Shown: positions 48,850 to 60,720 of the stretch, in pieces
How the letters are laid out: the number at the start of each line of letters is the position of its first letter
How positions within the stretch are numbered: the stretch's first letter is position 1
NCBI GenBank assembly: GCA_028023455.1
Contig: JAQFVV010006203.1
Location: 12,810,348-12,874,347 of the forward strand
From: Epiperipatus broadwayi
Taxonomy: Eukaryota > Onychophora > Udeonychophora > Euonychophora > Peripatidae
Direction of reading: 5' to 3'
Length of the DNA: 64,000 nt
Position numbers and translations under genes: made by a program
Notes under the pieces: model-generated
What the model saw: the letters and a program-made list of their open reading frames with translations, nothing else
What the model was told of the DNA's origin: nothing
Databases searched by the model: none

Positions 48850-50600
48850 AAACAACAAAAAAAAAAAAAATTTAACTAATAATAAAATTGTTCTTACCCA
48901 TGCCTGTCTTCTCTTTCCAACACTGCAGAGCTGCCATCACTATTTCTTTTAACTATGATTGCTTTTTTTTTTTTGAACTTCATTCCCCTTTTAAGTACAC
49001 ACACACATATATATATAACAATTTTACCTGATCGTTTGTTTATTCACTCTATCTAGCACAATTGAATCACCAACCAAACTTCCCAACAGTGAGTCCTTTC
49101 CATTTTCTCACCCTGACAACAAATTTATATGAGAAACTCTCAGCTATTTAAGAGCCCCGGGTGCCAGTTGCCAGTGGATGAGATACCCATATCTATATAT
49201 AAACGGTATTGGACCTCACAATATGCATTGCTGTTTATATAACAAAATTTAAAATTTTTCATTTATTTCTCATTATAAAAATAATTTTTATCAGCCCCAG
49301 TGTGTTTACATTCCAACTCTAGCGAATTTGATTTGAGAAAGTGTGTTATACAACCCATAACATAGACTAGAAATTTACATTTTTCACCCACACATATATA
49401 TATATACTGTGGATAAAATTAGAACAATTTTAGTCACTACCTTCAATTACAATTGACCGCTCTTTTGTGGCAAAAAAAATTTACTATTGACACGCATACA
49501 TATATATAAAATATTTCAAAACGTTTTACTTTCGTATAAAATTCGAAATCAATCTCTGTCACTGTCTTTAATCACAATTGAATGTCCTTTTGTGACAAAC
49601 AAAAAAAATTTACCATCAACACGCGTACATATGTATAAAATATTTCAAAAAATTTCTTCCTATTCAACTTTTAAAACTATTCTCGACACGCGTATATATA
49701 TATAAATTATTACAACAACAAAAAAAAAGACTGCTTTCTTATTTATTTACATCTTTTAATTACAATTGGAAAAATCCATTATCACTACATATATAAAATA
49801 ATGTAAAAATTTCTCTTTCTTATTTAGCTACTGCTTTTAATTACAATTGAGAAAAAAGTTTATTATCAATACGCACATATAAAATAATCTTTTTAAAAAA
49901 ATCTTTCATGCTACCTGCCGATTTTAGCATTTATGTTTAGAAATATTACAAATCATATGATCTAAAACAAAACTTTATTTTTCACACGCATATATATACT
50001 TGACAAAAGGCGAAATTACTTGCGGCAGTACTACTGATTTTAACATTTGTGTTGGCGTTTAGAAATCTTTTTACGAATTCTATAATCTAAACGACATTTT
50101 ACTTTTTCACTCTCATATATATAAAATTGATAAAATGTGAAATTAATTGCCACTGCCTTTAAATAACAATCCATCAAAAATCAAAAATACGAAAAAAATT
50201 AATAATCAAACGCTTCTCTGAGACAAAATAAACTTTCACTACCAATACGCATATTACACATATATATATAAATTTTACGTATATCATACATATAAATTAA
50301 TTCGACAAAATATAAAATTGAACTTTCAACATAAATCTATGATTTGTGCATCTATATCTGTGAAAAAATTTATATATCTATCTTTTCCCTTCTCCCCCTT
50401 CCCTCAACACGCATTTATTTCAGGGCGTGGAGAAAATTAACGAAACTCCACGTTTGGCATTCATATTCGGAAAAAAAAAATCCACACATATATAATAAGT
50501 GATATAAAGTCACCTCTATGTTAACATCCCCTCTCAGGTATGTAGGTTTATATTCGAAGGCCCCAGTGGCGTGACATTCCCGGAAAAAAAAAAAATACTA
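48850..50600 (-). other. Untranslated internal region between 5' LTR and ORF
   Basis: On the minus strand this leads from the LTR edge to the acidic ORF. 49390-50350 consists of degenerate repeats (period about 100-150 bp) built from 'aattacaattga' and 'acacgcatatatatata' phrases. No tRNA-complementary primer-binding site was recognised directly after the LTR. Confidence 0.55.
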
Positions 50601-53525
50601 TGTAACAGTCATATTTGAACATCCACGCAACAAAATCCAGAGTTTTGGTAAATTCTACCAAGGCTGATCTAGATGAGGGTTTGAGACCAAATCTGACCGC
50701 ACCTCAGCTCCTTCACCAACACTCCTGACTTACTACCTTATGAATAACATATATGAGGTTACACTCGTAATCTCTCAATTTCCGCGCCGGCAATAGCAAA
50801 GGGTAAAACGAGACTCGGGGATATTTAACTAAATGTTTTATAGCTTAACCAAACACACTCACACAACCTATGGCTGATTATCTCATGCATATAAAATAAT
50901 TATGGATGGTGATTTAATATAAATAAAGTGAATAATACTGCAGACGTTAATAGATTTTAAAATTATTTAATATTGACAAAACACAAACAATAACAATTAA
51001 ATATACTGAATAATCCACTCGCAGGTGGGATGGTGAAAATACGAACTACACGTTCTGTAATCAATTGTACTTAACGATCATTATTCTATTACATCGTTTA
51101 TACATTAATAATTATTTTACGTCTATACTGATGTCTAAATTATGTTCTGCCATTCCTACTCAGTATGTCAAGGGTTAAACTCTAAGAGAGTGGGAACTTT
51201 ATACAATGTGTACTTAAATTTATCATTACACGATGAGCAGTCAATGTGCTCTTTATGTAGATATTCTTAGATAAACTAGATCTTAGGTTCAGATCAATGC
51301 GGAACAATTAATATACAGCAGATGAACTGGTGTTTTGTAGCATAACTGCTGAGGCTATGGCGCTATGCAAATTTCATCAGATGCGTCTTGAATGCTCTTT
51401 TACTCATGAGATTCAGCAGCGTTTGCTCGGTTCTCAGATACCGCTCACCTGCTATACATGAACTTTTAGTTCAGATGCTCGAACAGCCATGATATAAGAT
51501 GCTGGATTCCGGTGTTCCAGTTCTGGAGGAGGTAATGGGAATGACCCTTAAAATCACTATCCCATTCAAGATAGGGCTGTCCGAACTAAGGATGATAAGA
51601 TAGTCCTTAAAACCTAATCTTATCTTAATAATTATATGATAGCAAGGCAGAATGCACCTCAGTGCTTCGTAAAAACTCATTCACAATGCTTTTGGTATCT
51701 TAATTATAACAACTAGTAAAGCGCGAAATCTATAGTTTCTTCTGCAAACTACCCTACGCCAGTTAATTAAATAAACACTGAAATTGTGCTAAAGAGGACT
51801 TTATTAAAATTGATCTAGTTTATTAATTAACTACATATTATATGCAATTACATTAAGGGGGTCTAAAGCATATCTGGGGCTTAAACTTGGCTAACTACTG
51901 AATATGCCTTAAATTATCACTCTTTTATTTAACCAAACAAACCTTTTAATAAGCAACATATGTGATATTAAGCTACGCATAGCAGTTCAAATAATACATC
52001 AAAGTAGGTTTCGGACCAGAGACAATCTATAGATATGCCAAACAGCATAATTACTTTACTTGAGAACAAAACGTCTCTTTAAGTTATAATAATTAATAGT
52101 CTCTCTGCTCCGAAGGCAAAGCATAAATCAATAAATGCATTTTAACAAAAAATATATATATATGCAAAAGTATAGACGCAAATAGAGAAAATAATAAGGC
52201 AAATAAGCTTTTGATAAATTGAATTTAAAAAAGAGATTTAAGAATTTGAGATCAGGCAAGATTTAACTTTTAAAGTATTTTAAAATTATACAGGTTGAGA
52301 TACGTTTATCCAATACAGTTAATTACTTTAAGAGAGAATACACCTTTTAAACATAGTGTGATTAATTTATAGGATTTGAATGGGAGAGTTTGTGCACATT
52401 ACTTATTATATAGCTAGCTTTAGGAAAGATGTATAGATGGCTATAGCTTTTAGATTTAGTTTGATTGGGAAGTGGTTACCGGTTATTTATCTGGAGGCTT
52501 GCAGCTTGAAAGTATGAAATACACGCATGGACTGATTGATCTGAGCTGGTTCATCGATGGGCTATTCTTTAAGTAGGGCTGTGGTTTGGGTCTCCGGGCT
52601 CCATAAATGGTTCTTGACCATCGGGAAGATGGCCTTAGCTTTTCTAGCCACTTATTTGCATGGTAGAAACTGGGCCTGCTGCCTGGATATAAGTTGAAAC
52701 ACGAGTCAAGCAAAAATGGATGACGATTTCCTTTCAACTGCTTTTTTATATTTCTTTACCCCCCCCTCTTACAGTTCATTCACAATCTTTATTTTTAGAC
52801 TTTAAAAGCTAAGAAGTCTTAATTGCATCAGCTTCAAATGAATCGGTTGATTGATTTCAGGTTTATTCATTGTTCCTTTTATTTTTCTCAGATTCCAGTT
52901 CCAATCTGGATTTCAGTGCAGGTTTAATTGTCCAACTTTTATTTTATTAAGAATCCTAAAATCTGGATTTGTACCGGTGGTGTCTCATGAGATTGGTAAA
53001 GTTCTTTTTTTTCTTTCTTTAAACATTGGATTGCTTCTCCTTTTCTTTTACTGAAAGGGATTTAAGCTGCTAGTGTTTTATCCTAGACGAGAGACATCTA
53101 CATTTGTTTTTAGTTGCTCTACATGATTAAGTAATTTGGTAACTTCAGGCCAGTTTGAAATACTTTAGAGAATTCTGTTCTTATCTAATACGATTTTCCC
53201 AGCTTGAAACCAATTCAACTATTTAAAATCATAAGATTAATATTTATAAAATTATAAGGTGTGTACGTTATATAATGATAATATCATTCAGATGTGAATA
53301 TACCATTTTTAGCAAATAGAATTATTACAAAATATATACAATTATAGCAGACGTGTGTGCATATACAATTACACACATATACGTGTGAATATACGTTTTT
53401 ATACATGTTAAATTCCCAAGTATATTGTTATATATATGTGTACCTTTAGGTTTTGAACTAGGGAAATGAAGGCTACTGATTTATAGAATAGGTGAAACGT
53501 ATGACGATGAAATCATACTGTTTCA
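50601..53525 (-). repeat. 5' LTR (2,925 bp) of the long-LTR element
   Basis: On the minus strand it runs from TGAAACAGTATG (53525) to GACTGTTACA (50601). It shares the order of blocks with the solo LTR at 55003-58552: TGAAAC...gtttcacctatt at the start, a TATA box, a GC-richer leader ending in ccggtaa, a long AT-rich stretch, then 'gttttac..ctttgctattgc', 'gagtgtaacctc' and ...GTTACA. The 5' side abuts atatatatatat. A 84-codon open stretch within the leader (52737-52483) has no recognisable domain. Confidence 0.72.
52743..52752 (-). promoter_or_regulatory. Putative TATA box of the 5' LTR
   Basis: The minus strand reads tatataaaa-like (gaaatataaaaaagcag) just upstream of the GC-richer leader and just downstream of the U3 segment shared with 45490-46243. 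Motif only. Confidence 0.4.
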
Positions 53526-55002
53526 ATATATATATATCATTAGAAACCAGTCAACACTTAGAGAATATAACATTTCTCCAGAATGACTTTACAACTATTT
53601 GATTTTTAATTTTTCCAATGACATTATCATTACTGTGATATCAGAGTTTGTTTTCTTTTTCTATCATCATCCTTTTTAAGGGTTGTAATCTTATTTAAAG
53701 GAATTTGTTACTGTAATAAGATAAAAATTAAGCAATAAGTTGAGGTCTAATTCGATGCATATCCATCTGATCTAATCACTTTTTTACTATAATGTCTTTA
53801 CCACAACTGTTCAACTTTCAAATTTATGCAACATTACCATGTGGATAAAGAGCACCTTTGTGCAAGTAAATTTTAGTACCTCTCCTTCCCATTCTATGAA
53901 ATAAAATTTGCAAATTAAAAGTCAGTTTTTACCAGTGCATTTTCACAAAAAACACTTGAAAATATAGCTTTAACCATTTAACGTGTTTGATAAATATCTT
54001 GGTATTATTTATTTATATCTATAAAATTAACTTGGAGATTAAAACACTTGCTAAAAAAACTAATGTTTAAAAAATAATTTTTGAAACAATAATTAAATAT
54101 TACCGTAAACAATATTTATTTAGTAAATTAAATTTGAATTTTTTTTTTTAAAAAGTTTTCTTATTTTTTGGGATGATTCTACAAAATTGCTAGTTAAGAT
54201 AGGAAATATCTGCAAATAAGATAATTTTTTTAAATATCTGATTTTGTCATATTTAAAAGAACTTTCCCACCCCACATGCAAACATGAAAACATTGCACTG
54301 CTCCCCATGCTTTCTTGGACTGGTTTTATATAAGTAATTTTACTTCTAGTTTACTTACCTTAAAAATGTTATCTACAGATAAAGAAATGCTTCACTTTTC
54401 AGCCCCAACCCACATTGCGAGGTAAAAAGATGTTTGTTTCTATTATTCTTTCAGAAATATAATAGTTATATCTTTATCAGTATTTAGATCAACTTTAATT
54501 GGCATGTCAACAATTCGTTAAAATAATTTTTAAAAATGTTTTTTTTTTGTTTGAAAGCGAATTCAAAATCTTTCATGCATAAACTTATTCATGTTTTCTA
54601 TTAATAAAATTATGTTTTTTCAATAATAAATGATTTAATTGTTATGGGCATATTATTCCACTATTAGTAATTATAATTTATATATATTTATGTATAGTAC
54701 AATATTTTAAATTTTTATACTTATATTTTTTATTGGTGTAACTTTTATATTTCATTAAGACCACCAAAGTAAGTCAACTTTGAATAACAGGAGTCTTTCA
54801 TTCTATTAGCACCAACATGTTAAAAATATTATGTTTAGAAATCATTAGTGACTTGATTGAGAACTCACTCATAACCAACCTGTTTCCATTTTCTATTAAC
54901 CAAAATAGCCTCTTTTATTTTTGTTTAATAATAAATTATTTACATTACTTTATTATTTAATTTATTTAATACTTATTAAAAACTAAGTCATATTATATAT
55001 AT
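53526..55002. other. No gene seen
   Basis: AT-rich sequence between two long-LTR insertions, with (AT)n runs at both insertion edges. No coding sequence or repeat recognised. Confidence 0.55.
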
Positions 55003-55687
55003 TGAAACGGTTACACCTGTTTCACCTATTATCAAAGATAATAGTATATATTTGTTGTACTCAGATGGCGTGTATTTCTTAAATTTTAAAAACTTTGTCC
55101 TTATAATATTGCGAGTATGTGCGTATATAATCGTCCCATTAATATAAATTACAATCTCAAATATTTATATACGAGCATAGTCTATTCGATTTGTTAAAAC
55201 TGAATAAACATAACTATAAATTAATTTATCTATATAGCAGCATAATAAGTTAAATTTATAATATTACTTATTTTTCAATATTCTTCCTCAATAATTATTT
55301 AAGTCAGTATTCATTTTAACTAATTCCAAGTTTTCAATTCTTTTGTTTGCTTAAAATTACAAGCAGAAAGTTTTATCAGTTTTGACACTTCGCTCTAAAA
55401 ATCTTTGGCTAAAATTTGACCTATTTAAAAATTATAACCAAGACCAATTATAATATTCAGTCAGGCATAAATCTATACAAAAACTATACAAATTGCTTGT
55501 GACCATTTATCTTGGAAATATATCTTTTAAAACTGAAGTCAATTAAAACAATAGAGTCTTTCCAAGTCCAGATTTAGCTATATTTAATATTTTACTAAAC
55601 TGGATATTTGGTTAAGGGCTAATTCGAACTGGTCATCTCGTGATGTGGCAGACTCAAAGTAGGAGGTTACTTCTGTCAAAAATACAG

Positions 55688-55697
55688 CATAAAAAGG
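55688..55697 (+). promoter_or_regulatory. Putative TATA box of the solo LTR
   Basis: cataaaaagg followed within 40 bases by a pyrimidine-rich ctctctaacctctctcttcc, a plausible start-site region. Motif only. Confidence 0.45.
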
Positions 55698-56589
55698 GGC
55701 CCAAAATAGCCACCAACTCTCTAACCTCTCTCTTCCATCCATCCATCATCATCCGTGTTAATTTTTTTTGTTGCTGAGAAATTTGTGCTTGCTGCCAAAT
55801 TTTATTTCCGAAGACCCGAGTTAACTAAGAAAACTGTTCCTGCCGTTTAGACTGCTAAATCTAAAAAAAAACCATCATCCAAGCTGCTATAAAATGACCG
55901 TTGGCTAGAAGACACAGAGACAGCCGTTTGCTCTTCCACGAGCGGCTACCGATGACAGAAAACCTCCACCATGCCCATCACTGTAAGAAAGATGTACCCG
56001 AGAGACCAGATAGTTCCTGATCAGAGAAATGGAGAAAGCTGCCACCGAGATAAATTCACGAAGTTACATCCAGACTAAAACCTAAGAGAAGCCCAGCCTG
56101 ACTGAATATAAAGAGAAGCGCAATGAACAAGACCTTAAAGACTTTCCGGTAAATCCTTTCTACAAAATATTACATTTCCTAACTAAAACGTATACTAAAT
56201 GAAAGCTAGCTAAATAAATCACATAATTTATAATATTTCTAAATGTTCCACTAAAATGTTTATCGTAAAATGGTTTAAATCTTAGAACACCCTCAATTCT
56301 TGCTTGATCATTAATAACTTTAAGTAGCCGTTGATCATTAATAATTTAAATAATCACACACAAACCATACTATAAATTTTTATGTCTAAATTATTATCTT
56401 ATCGATCATTTTATGCAATTCTTATATTTTAAGTTCATGTTTATTGATTTATGCTGTGTTTTTATCAGAACGGAGTCTGGTGTGTTAATAAATTATTGGG
56501 GGGAAGGGAGTGAGCAATTACTTTTATTATATCAATATTGCGATATAAAGAATATAACTAAGACTCTTTTCTGAATTATATTTGTGATA

Positions 56590-57130
56590 GAGTGAATCGA
56601 ACAAATTATTTAAAATCTTTTACTAAAGTTATTTAAAAATGTATATTTGCTTATATTATTTGAAACGCATCTTTTCTCAAATTATTTAAAATCTTTTGAT
56701 AAACTTATTTAAAGATGTATATTTGCGTATATTATTTAAAACGCATCTTTTCCCAAGTTAATTGAAAATGAAAATGTTTCGCTAAAGTTATTTAAAAGGT
56801 ATCTTTAGCGTCTATTATTTAAAACGCATCTTTTCTAAAGATTATATAAAATGAAAATGTTTACTAAAGTTAGTTAAAACGTATATATTGCGTATGCTAT
56901 TTAAAACGCAGATTTTGCCCAAGTTATTTAAGAATTATATTTGCGTAAATGATTTAAAATATGTATTTTGCCAGTTATCTGAAAAAGTATATTTCACGCA
57001 AGCTATTTAAAATATAGATTTGCATTCGTTAGTTAAAACCCATTTTTCATTATTAGTAAGGTCTATTTTGACGATTTATTTAAGATGTGTAATTTATTTA
57101 AACATCAAAATTTGCGTGAGCTATTTTATA
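56590..57130 (+). repeat. Degenerate tandem repeats inside the solo LTR
   Basis: About eight copies of a roughly 60 bp unit with 'gcgtatattatttaaaacgc' and 'atcttttc..aagttatttaaa' phrases. Imperfect, with drifting spacing. Confidence 0.8.
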
Positions 57131-58552
57131 ACTCACCTTTTATTATTTAACAATCCGTTTGATATTAGATCTAGTTATACTATATAACTAATGTCCCCAG
57201 TTCTATAAGTAGCTATGCAGAAAACCCTTAAATCAGATTCTCATTATCGCCATCATTTTATCATTTAATAATCTCAGTTATGAACTGACTGGTGGTAGTA
57301 GCACTGAAGAAGCTAAGATTTTGGCGTAATTAAATTTATTAAATATTAATTTAGCGTTGCGAATGTATTGCTAATTTGCATAAAAATGCATATCTACTTG
57401 CTATGTCTATAATGGCCCATCTCAAGATTGTTCCACGTCCAGGCACGCCTCGAAAGTTTAGGCCACTGCGACAGTTCTTCGTATTTCGTCAAGTCACGCC
57501 TCGAAAGTTTAGGCAAATGTGACATTTATTCTTGTATAACGAAACCAAAGCGTTTCCAAAGGGCTCATAAGCCAATCTTCTGTTCTTAATAAAAAGGCCT
57601 CTTCCATTGTAGCAAGCAGATCGGTTAGGGAACCGTTTACTAGGTAATAAACCCCATTAAGAATGCATTCGAGCCGCACTTATCTGATAGTATAGTTTCT
57701 AACGCACTAGAATCTGACGTTCCCCTGCCACCACATCTCAGTTCAGTTTCCCTAGAAAGTGACTTCGGCTTTGATCCGACCTAGAATCTGAGTTAATGCG
57801 TTTATCTGTATAACAATATTATATCACGCAAATATCTATAATATGATTTTGAATATATTTATAATATAATCTTAAACTTAGTCATTATAATATTTTAAAC
57901 TTAGCAACAATGATATAATCTTCAACGTATTAGTAATATCTAGCATTTATCCATCAACTCGATTACTCTAGCTAACTATAACCGATTTCAAACATATAAA
58001 ACATGGCATGAATTACAACATGAAAGGTGACATAAGCTTACTAAGAGTCTATTGCTTTGTAATATCATTTTATACCCTGAGAAAACATACTCAATGCTTT
58101 GTAATAATATTGTTTTATAACTCTGAGCATGCATTCATTGCTTTGTATTATTATTTATAACCCTGAGAATCCACTCACCTGCGTGTGAGCTAGCTGTACA
58201 CAACCTACTATGCTTGAGTATTTATTGTTATATTAAATTTATGAAATATAAATTTGTCTCAGTCTCATTACTTGCTCATTATCTTATGAATCACTAGTTA
58301 AGGTATATAATAGAATATGTAATAAGGGGGGAATGTCTCATGTTTTACTGCTTTGCTATTGCTGGAACGTGATCAAAGAGATATCGAGTGTAACCTCTGG
58401 CATGTCATTCGCGATGGGTTGACTTGGAAGCACGAGTGAGAGAGTTAAGGTATGATCAGACGTAGGGTATTACTATCCCGACTTGGTCAGCTTTTGGTTC
58501 TCTGGCTTGGACTCTCAATCTGTTGAGCAAATGTACAAACCTGACCGTTACA

Positions 58553-60193
58553 ATATATATAATACTTTGTTATCAATAATTCTGCACTAACACACTTAGG
58601 TTAGAGAAATTTAATATTGTAAAAATTATATGTTTACCTGCATTAAGCGCTTTCGAAGTTCCTGGACTTCATATTCATAGCCGAGTGCAGACGATAGTAA
58701 TGAGGAGATGTATTCTTTGTTATATAGTTTGACAATTAGAGATTTAGCCAGGCTTTATTTAAGAAAGAAATTTTAAATTTTCTTATTCTTTATTCTATAA
58801 ATTTTTAGCAGTCAACCCCTTGCACTTTATTTTAGTGATTTATAGGTTATGTTGGGTAACTAATAAAAAAATCAAACAATTGGTTTTTTCCACTAGGTAC
58901 TTTTTTAGGTTTTGTCAGTAATGCAGTCATGTAAGGGTTTTATTATAATTAAATTGCATTAAATAATATTGTTAGCATGAAATTTGTTAAGAATTAAAGA
59001 TTTTGGCATGCAAAGTTGTTTAATAAAACATGTAAAATCATAATATGACATAATTTTAAAAGCAGAAATATAATATTATTATTAAAAATTATTTGCACAA
59101 GACAGCATCAAATCAATATTTGAACCACACATTTCAGAGTTGATCACTATACCAGTTATGCTAATGGTCAACAAATACTAAAACTATGTAAAATATCACT
59201 AATAAACTTAATTTCATCACTTGTGGAATTAACTGCAATTATGAGGCAAATATTTTTACAATAAGTTTTATTTTTAAATAAATTATTAACAGTAATATGT
59301 TACTTTTTATATAAATTAGGATATTTAAATAAAAGTGTTTGGGAAATCTAAACATTATCATTTATATATAAAATTTATTAATTATAGCAACAAAAGGCAT
59401 TGGCTTGTTCAGGTTTAGGCAATGGTATAGTATATATGAAGTATATTTCAAAGCTCGAGCAATTGTCACAACAAGTCTAGGTAAAGAAATATTCCTCTTA
59501 ATATTTGCAATCAGAATGTTTTAAACAATGAAGTGATTTAGAAATCTAAACAATTTATATCAGTTTTATTAATTATCATGACAAAATGGCATCAGTTTAG
59601 CATAACGATAAGAGTGTATATGTGGTATATTTAAAGGCTCAAAATTTGAGGTTTGGATAATTGTCATAATAAGCTTAAGTAAAGAAATATTTCTCTCATA
59701 TTTTAATTAAAAATATTTACACTCAGAATGTATTTCTAACAATAAAGTGATTCAAAAATGTAAACACTTTCATTTACATATAAGTTTAATTAATTATCTT
59801 AGTGTCTTGGAACCCCTGTGATAAAGCACCTTTGTGCCCACACAACCTTCACTTCTGCACATGGTGACCCTGGTAAGATCATAGGAAATATCATGGCTTT
59901 AACCATTCTGATTTTTATCTTCAAAGTTGTATTCCAGAAGATCAACAAACAATTATGTGATTGTCAATTCAGGATTTTTTATTGAAATTATTTATTGATG
60001 GTATTACAATTCTTGTACAATTTTATTTTACATGTAAATAAATACATATTTGTAAATAAAATTTGTAAACTAATTTTGATAAATAATAATATTGATTAAA
60101 ATGATTTTATGAATACAATTTTAAATAAATTTATTTATATATTATTATTTACAATTTTAAATAAGTTTATTTATATATTATTAACTTTTTCAG
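58553..60193. other. Intron upstream of the second P450 exon; hairpin motif and degenerate tandem repeats
   Basis: At 58641-58690 the minus strand carries CTATGAATATGAAG-tccagga-ACTTC-GAAAGCGCTT, a hairpin followed by GAAAGCGCTT. 59345-59800 holds two to three diverged copies of a roughly 200-210 bp unit (phrases aaatctaaac, ttattaattat, aaagaaatatt). No coding sequence until the ttttttcag acceptor at 60193. Confidence 0.6.
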
Positions 60194-60637
60194 ATTTGCA
60201 GCTAATTCTATCTATAGCAGATTTCTTTTTAGCAGGAACTGAAACCACCTCTACAACATTAAGATGGGCTATTCTGTATTTACTACATTACCCAGATATT
60301 CAAGAAAAAGTTCAACATGAAATCGATACCATAATTGGCTCCAATCAACCTCCAAGTATACAAGATAGAGAAAAGCTTCCATTTACTGATGCGACAATTA
60401 TGGAAATTCAACGACACGCAAATATAACACCATTAGCAGTAGCTCATACTACCGACAGAGATTTTAATCTATTAGGATTTGATATTCCAAAGGGTTCATT
60501 TGTAATTCCTAATATGACAGCTGTTCACTTTGATTCTAAGTATTGGCAGGATCCTTACAAATTTGATCCAAATCGATTTTTAAATGCTGATGGCTTTGTT
60601 AAAACAAATATAGAAAGTTTCATACCATTTTCCATTG
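60194..60637 (+). CDS. Cytochrome P450, CYP2 clan: internal exon (I-helix to heme loop)
   Basis: A 444 bp exon between a ttttttcag acceptor and a GTAAGT donor, phase 1 at both ends. It reads LQLILSIADFFLAGTETTST with the I-helix A-G-x-E-T-T oxygen-activation motif, then LRWAILYLLHYPDIQEKVQH and EIQR, the K-helix E-x-x-R. PKGSFVIPNMTAVHFDSKYW and DPYKFDPNRFLN (the PERF-like region) follow, and it stops at FIPFSIG, immediately before the heme-binding cysteine segment. The reading is open and well conserved, so the gene appears functional. Joined to 11696-12208, the split codon and the FT-x-LQL sequence fit the CYP2 pattern. The cysteine (CxG) exon was not found in the remaining 3.4 kb and should lie beyond the window. 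The apparent ATG-started reading upstream of the acceptor is intron. Confidence 0.95.
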
Positions 60638-60720
60638 GTAAGTAATTTTATAGAAAATGTTAGCTTTTAGTCTTAATACGAATTTAGTTTTTTAAAAACT
60701 TTGCATGTTGGCTTACTATA

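Larger units (their letters stand above)
45490..53525 (-). mobile_element. Long-LTR retrotransposon-like element with an acidic gag-position ORF, no pol
   Basis: Direct repeats of about 755 bp, nearly identical, lie at 45490-46243 and 52767-53525. Read on the minus strand, both start TGAAACAGT, like the solo LTR at 55003-58552. The right-hand copy continues through a TATA box and a transcribed-looking segment to TGTTACA at 50601, giving a full 5' LTR of 2,925 bp. The left-hand copy stops just where the TATA box would begin, so only U3 remains of the 3' LTR. Between them is one broken ORF (48702-46713) and no RT, RNase H or integrase. No polypurine tract is seen before the 3' copy, and the outer target duplication cannot be checked because of the truncation. 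A non-autonomous LARD-like element is the best reading. Confidence 0.65.
55003..58552 (+). mobile_element. Solo LTR (3,550 bp) of the long-LTR family
   Basis: Starts TGAAACGGTTACACC and ends CTGACCGTTACA, flanked by atatatat on both sides. It has a TATA box (55688-55697) followed by a clearly GC-richer, transcribed-looking segment (55700-56155) that ends in ttccggtaaatcc, a possible splice donor. An AT-rich repeat array follows (56590-57130), then a 3' region with gttttactgctttgctattg and gagtgtaacctc shared with the minus-strand LTR at 50601-53525. No internal coding region accompanies it. The length is extreme for a Ty3/gypsy LTR, and the assignment rests on the shared block order with the other copy. 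Confidence 0.7.

Noticed and set aside
47402-48850. Two long serine- and leucine-rich open frames on the + strand
   Set aside because: They are antisense to the Glu/Lys-rich ORF on the minus strand; Glu codons read backwards give Ser, Leu and Phe, so the composition is an artefact.
57300-57345. CTGAAGA followed by a 5 bp stem (GCTAA/TTGGC) in the solo LTR
   Set aside because: The expected GAAA is GTAA and no helix I pairing is found; not enough for a ribozyme call.
60109-60193. ATG-started extension in front of the second P450 exon
   Set aside because: It encodes a repeated low-complexity peptide and includes the polypyrimidine tract and AG acceptor; it is intron.
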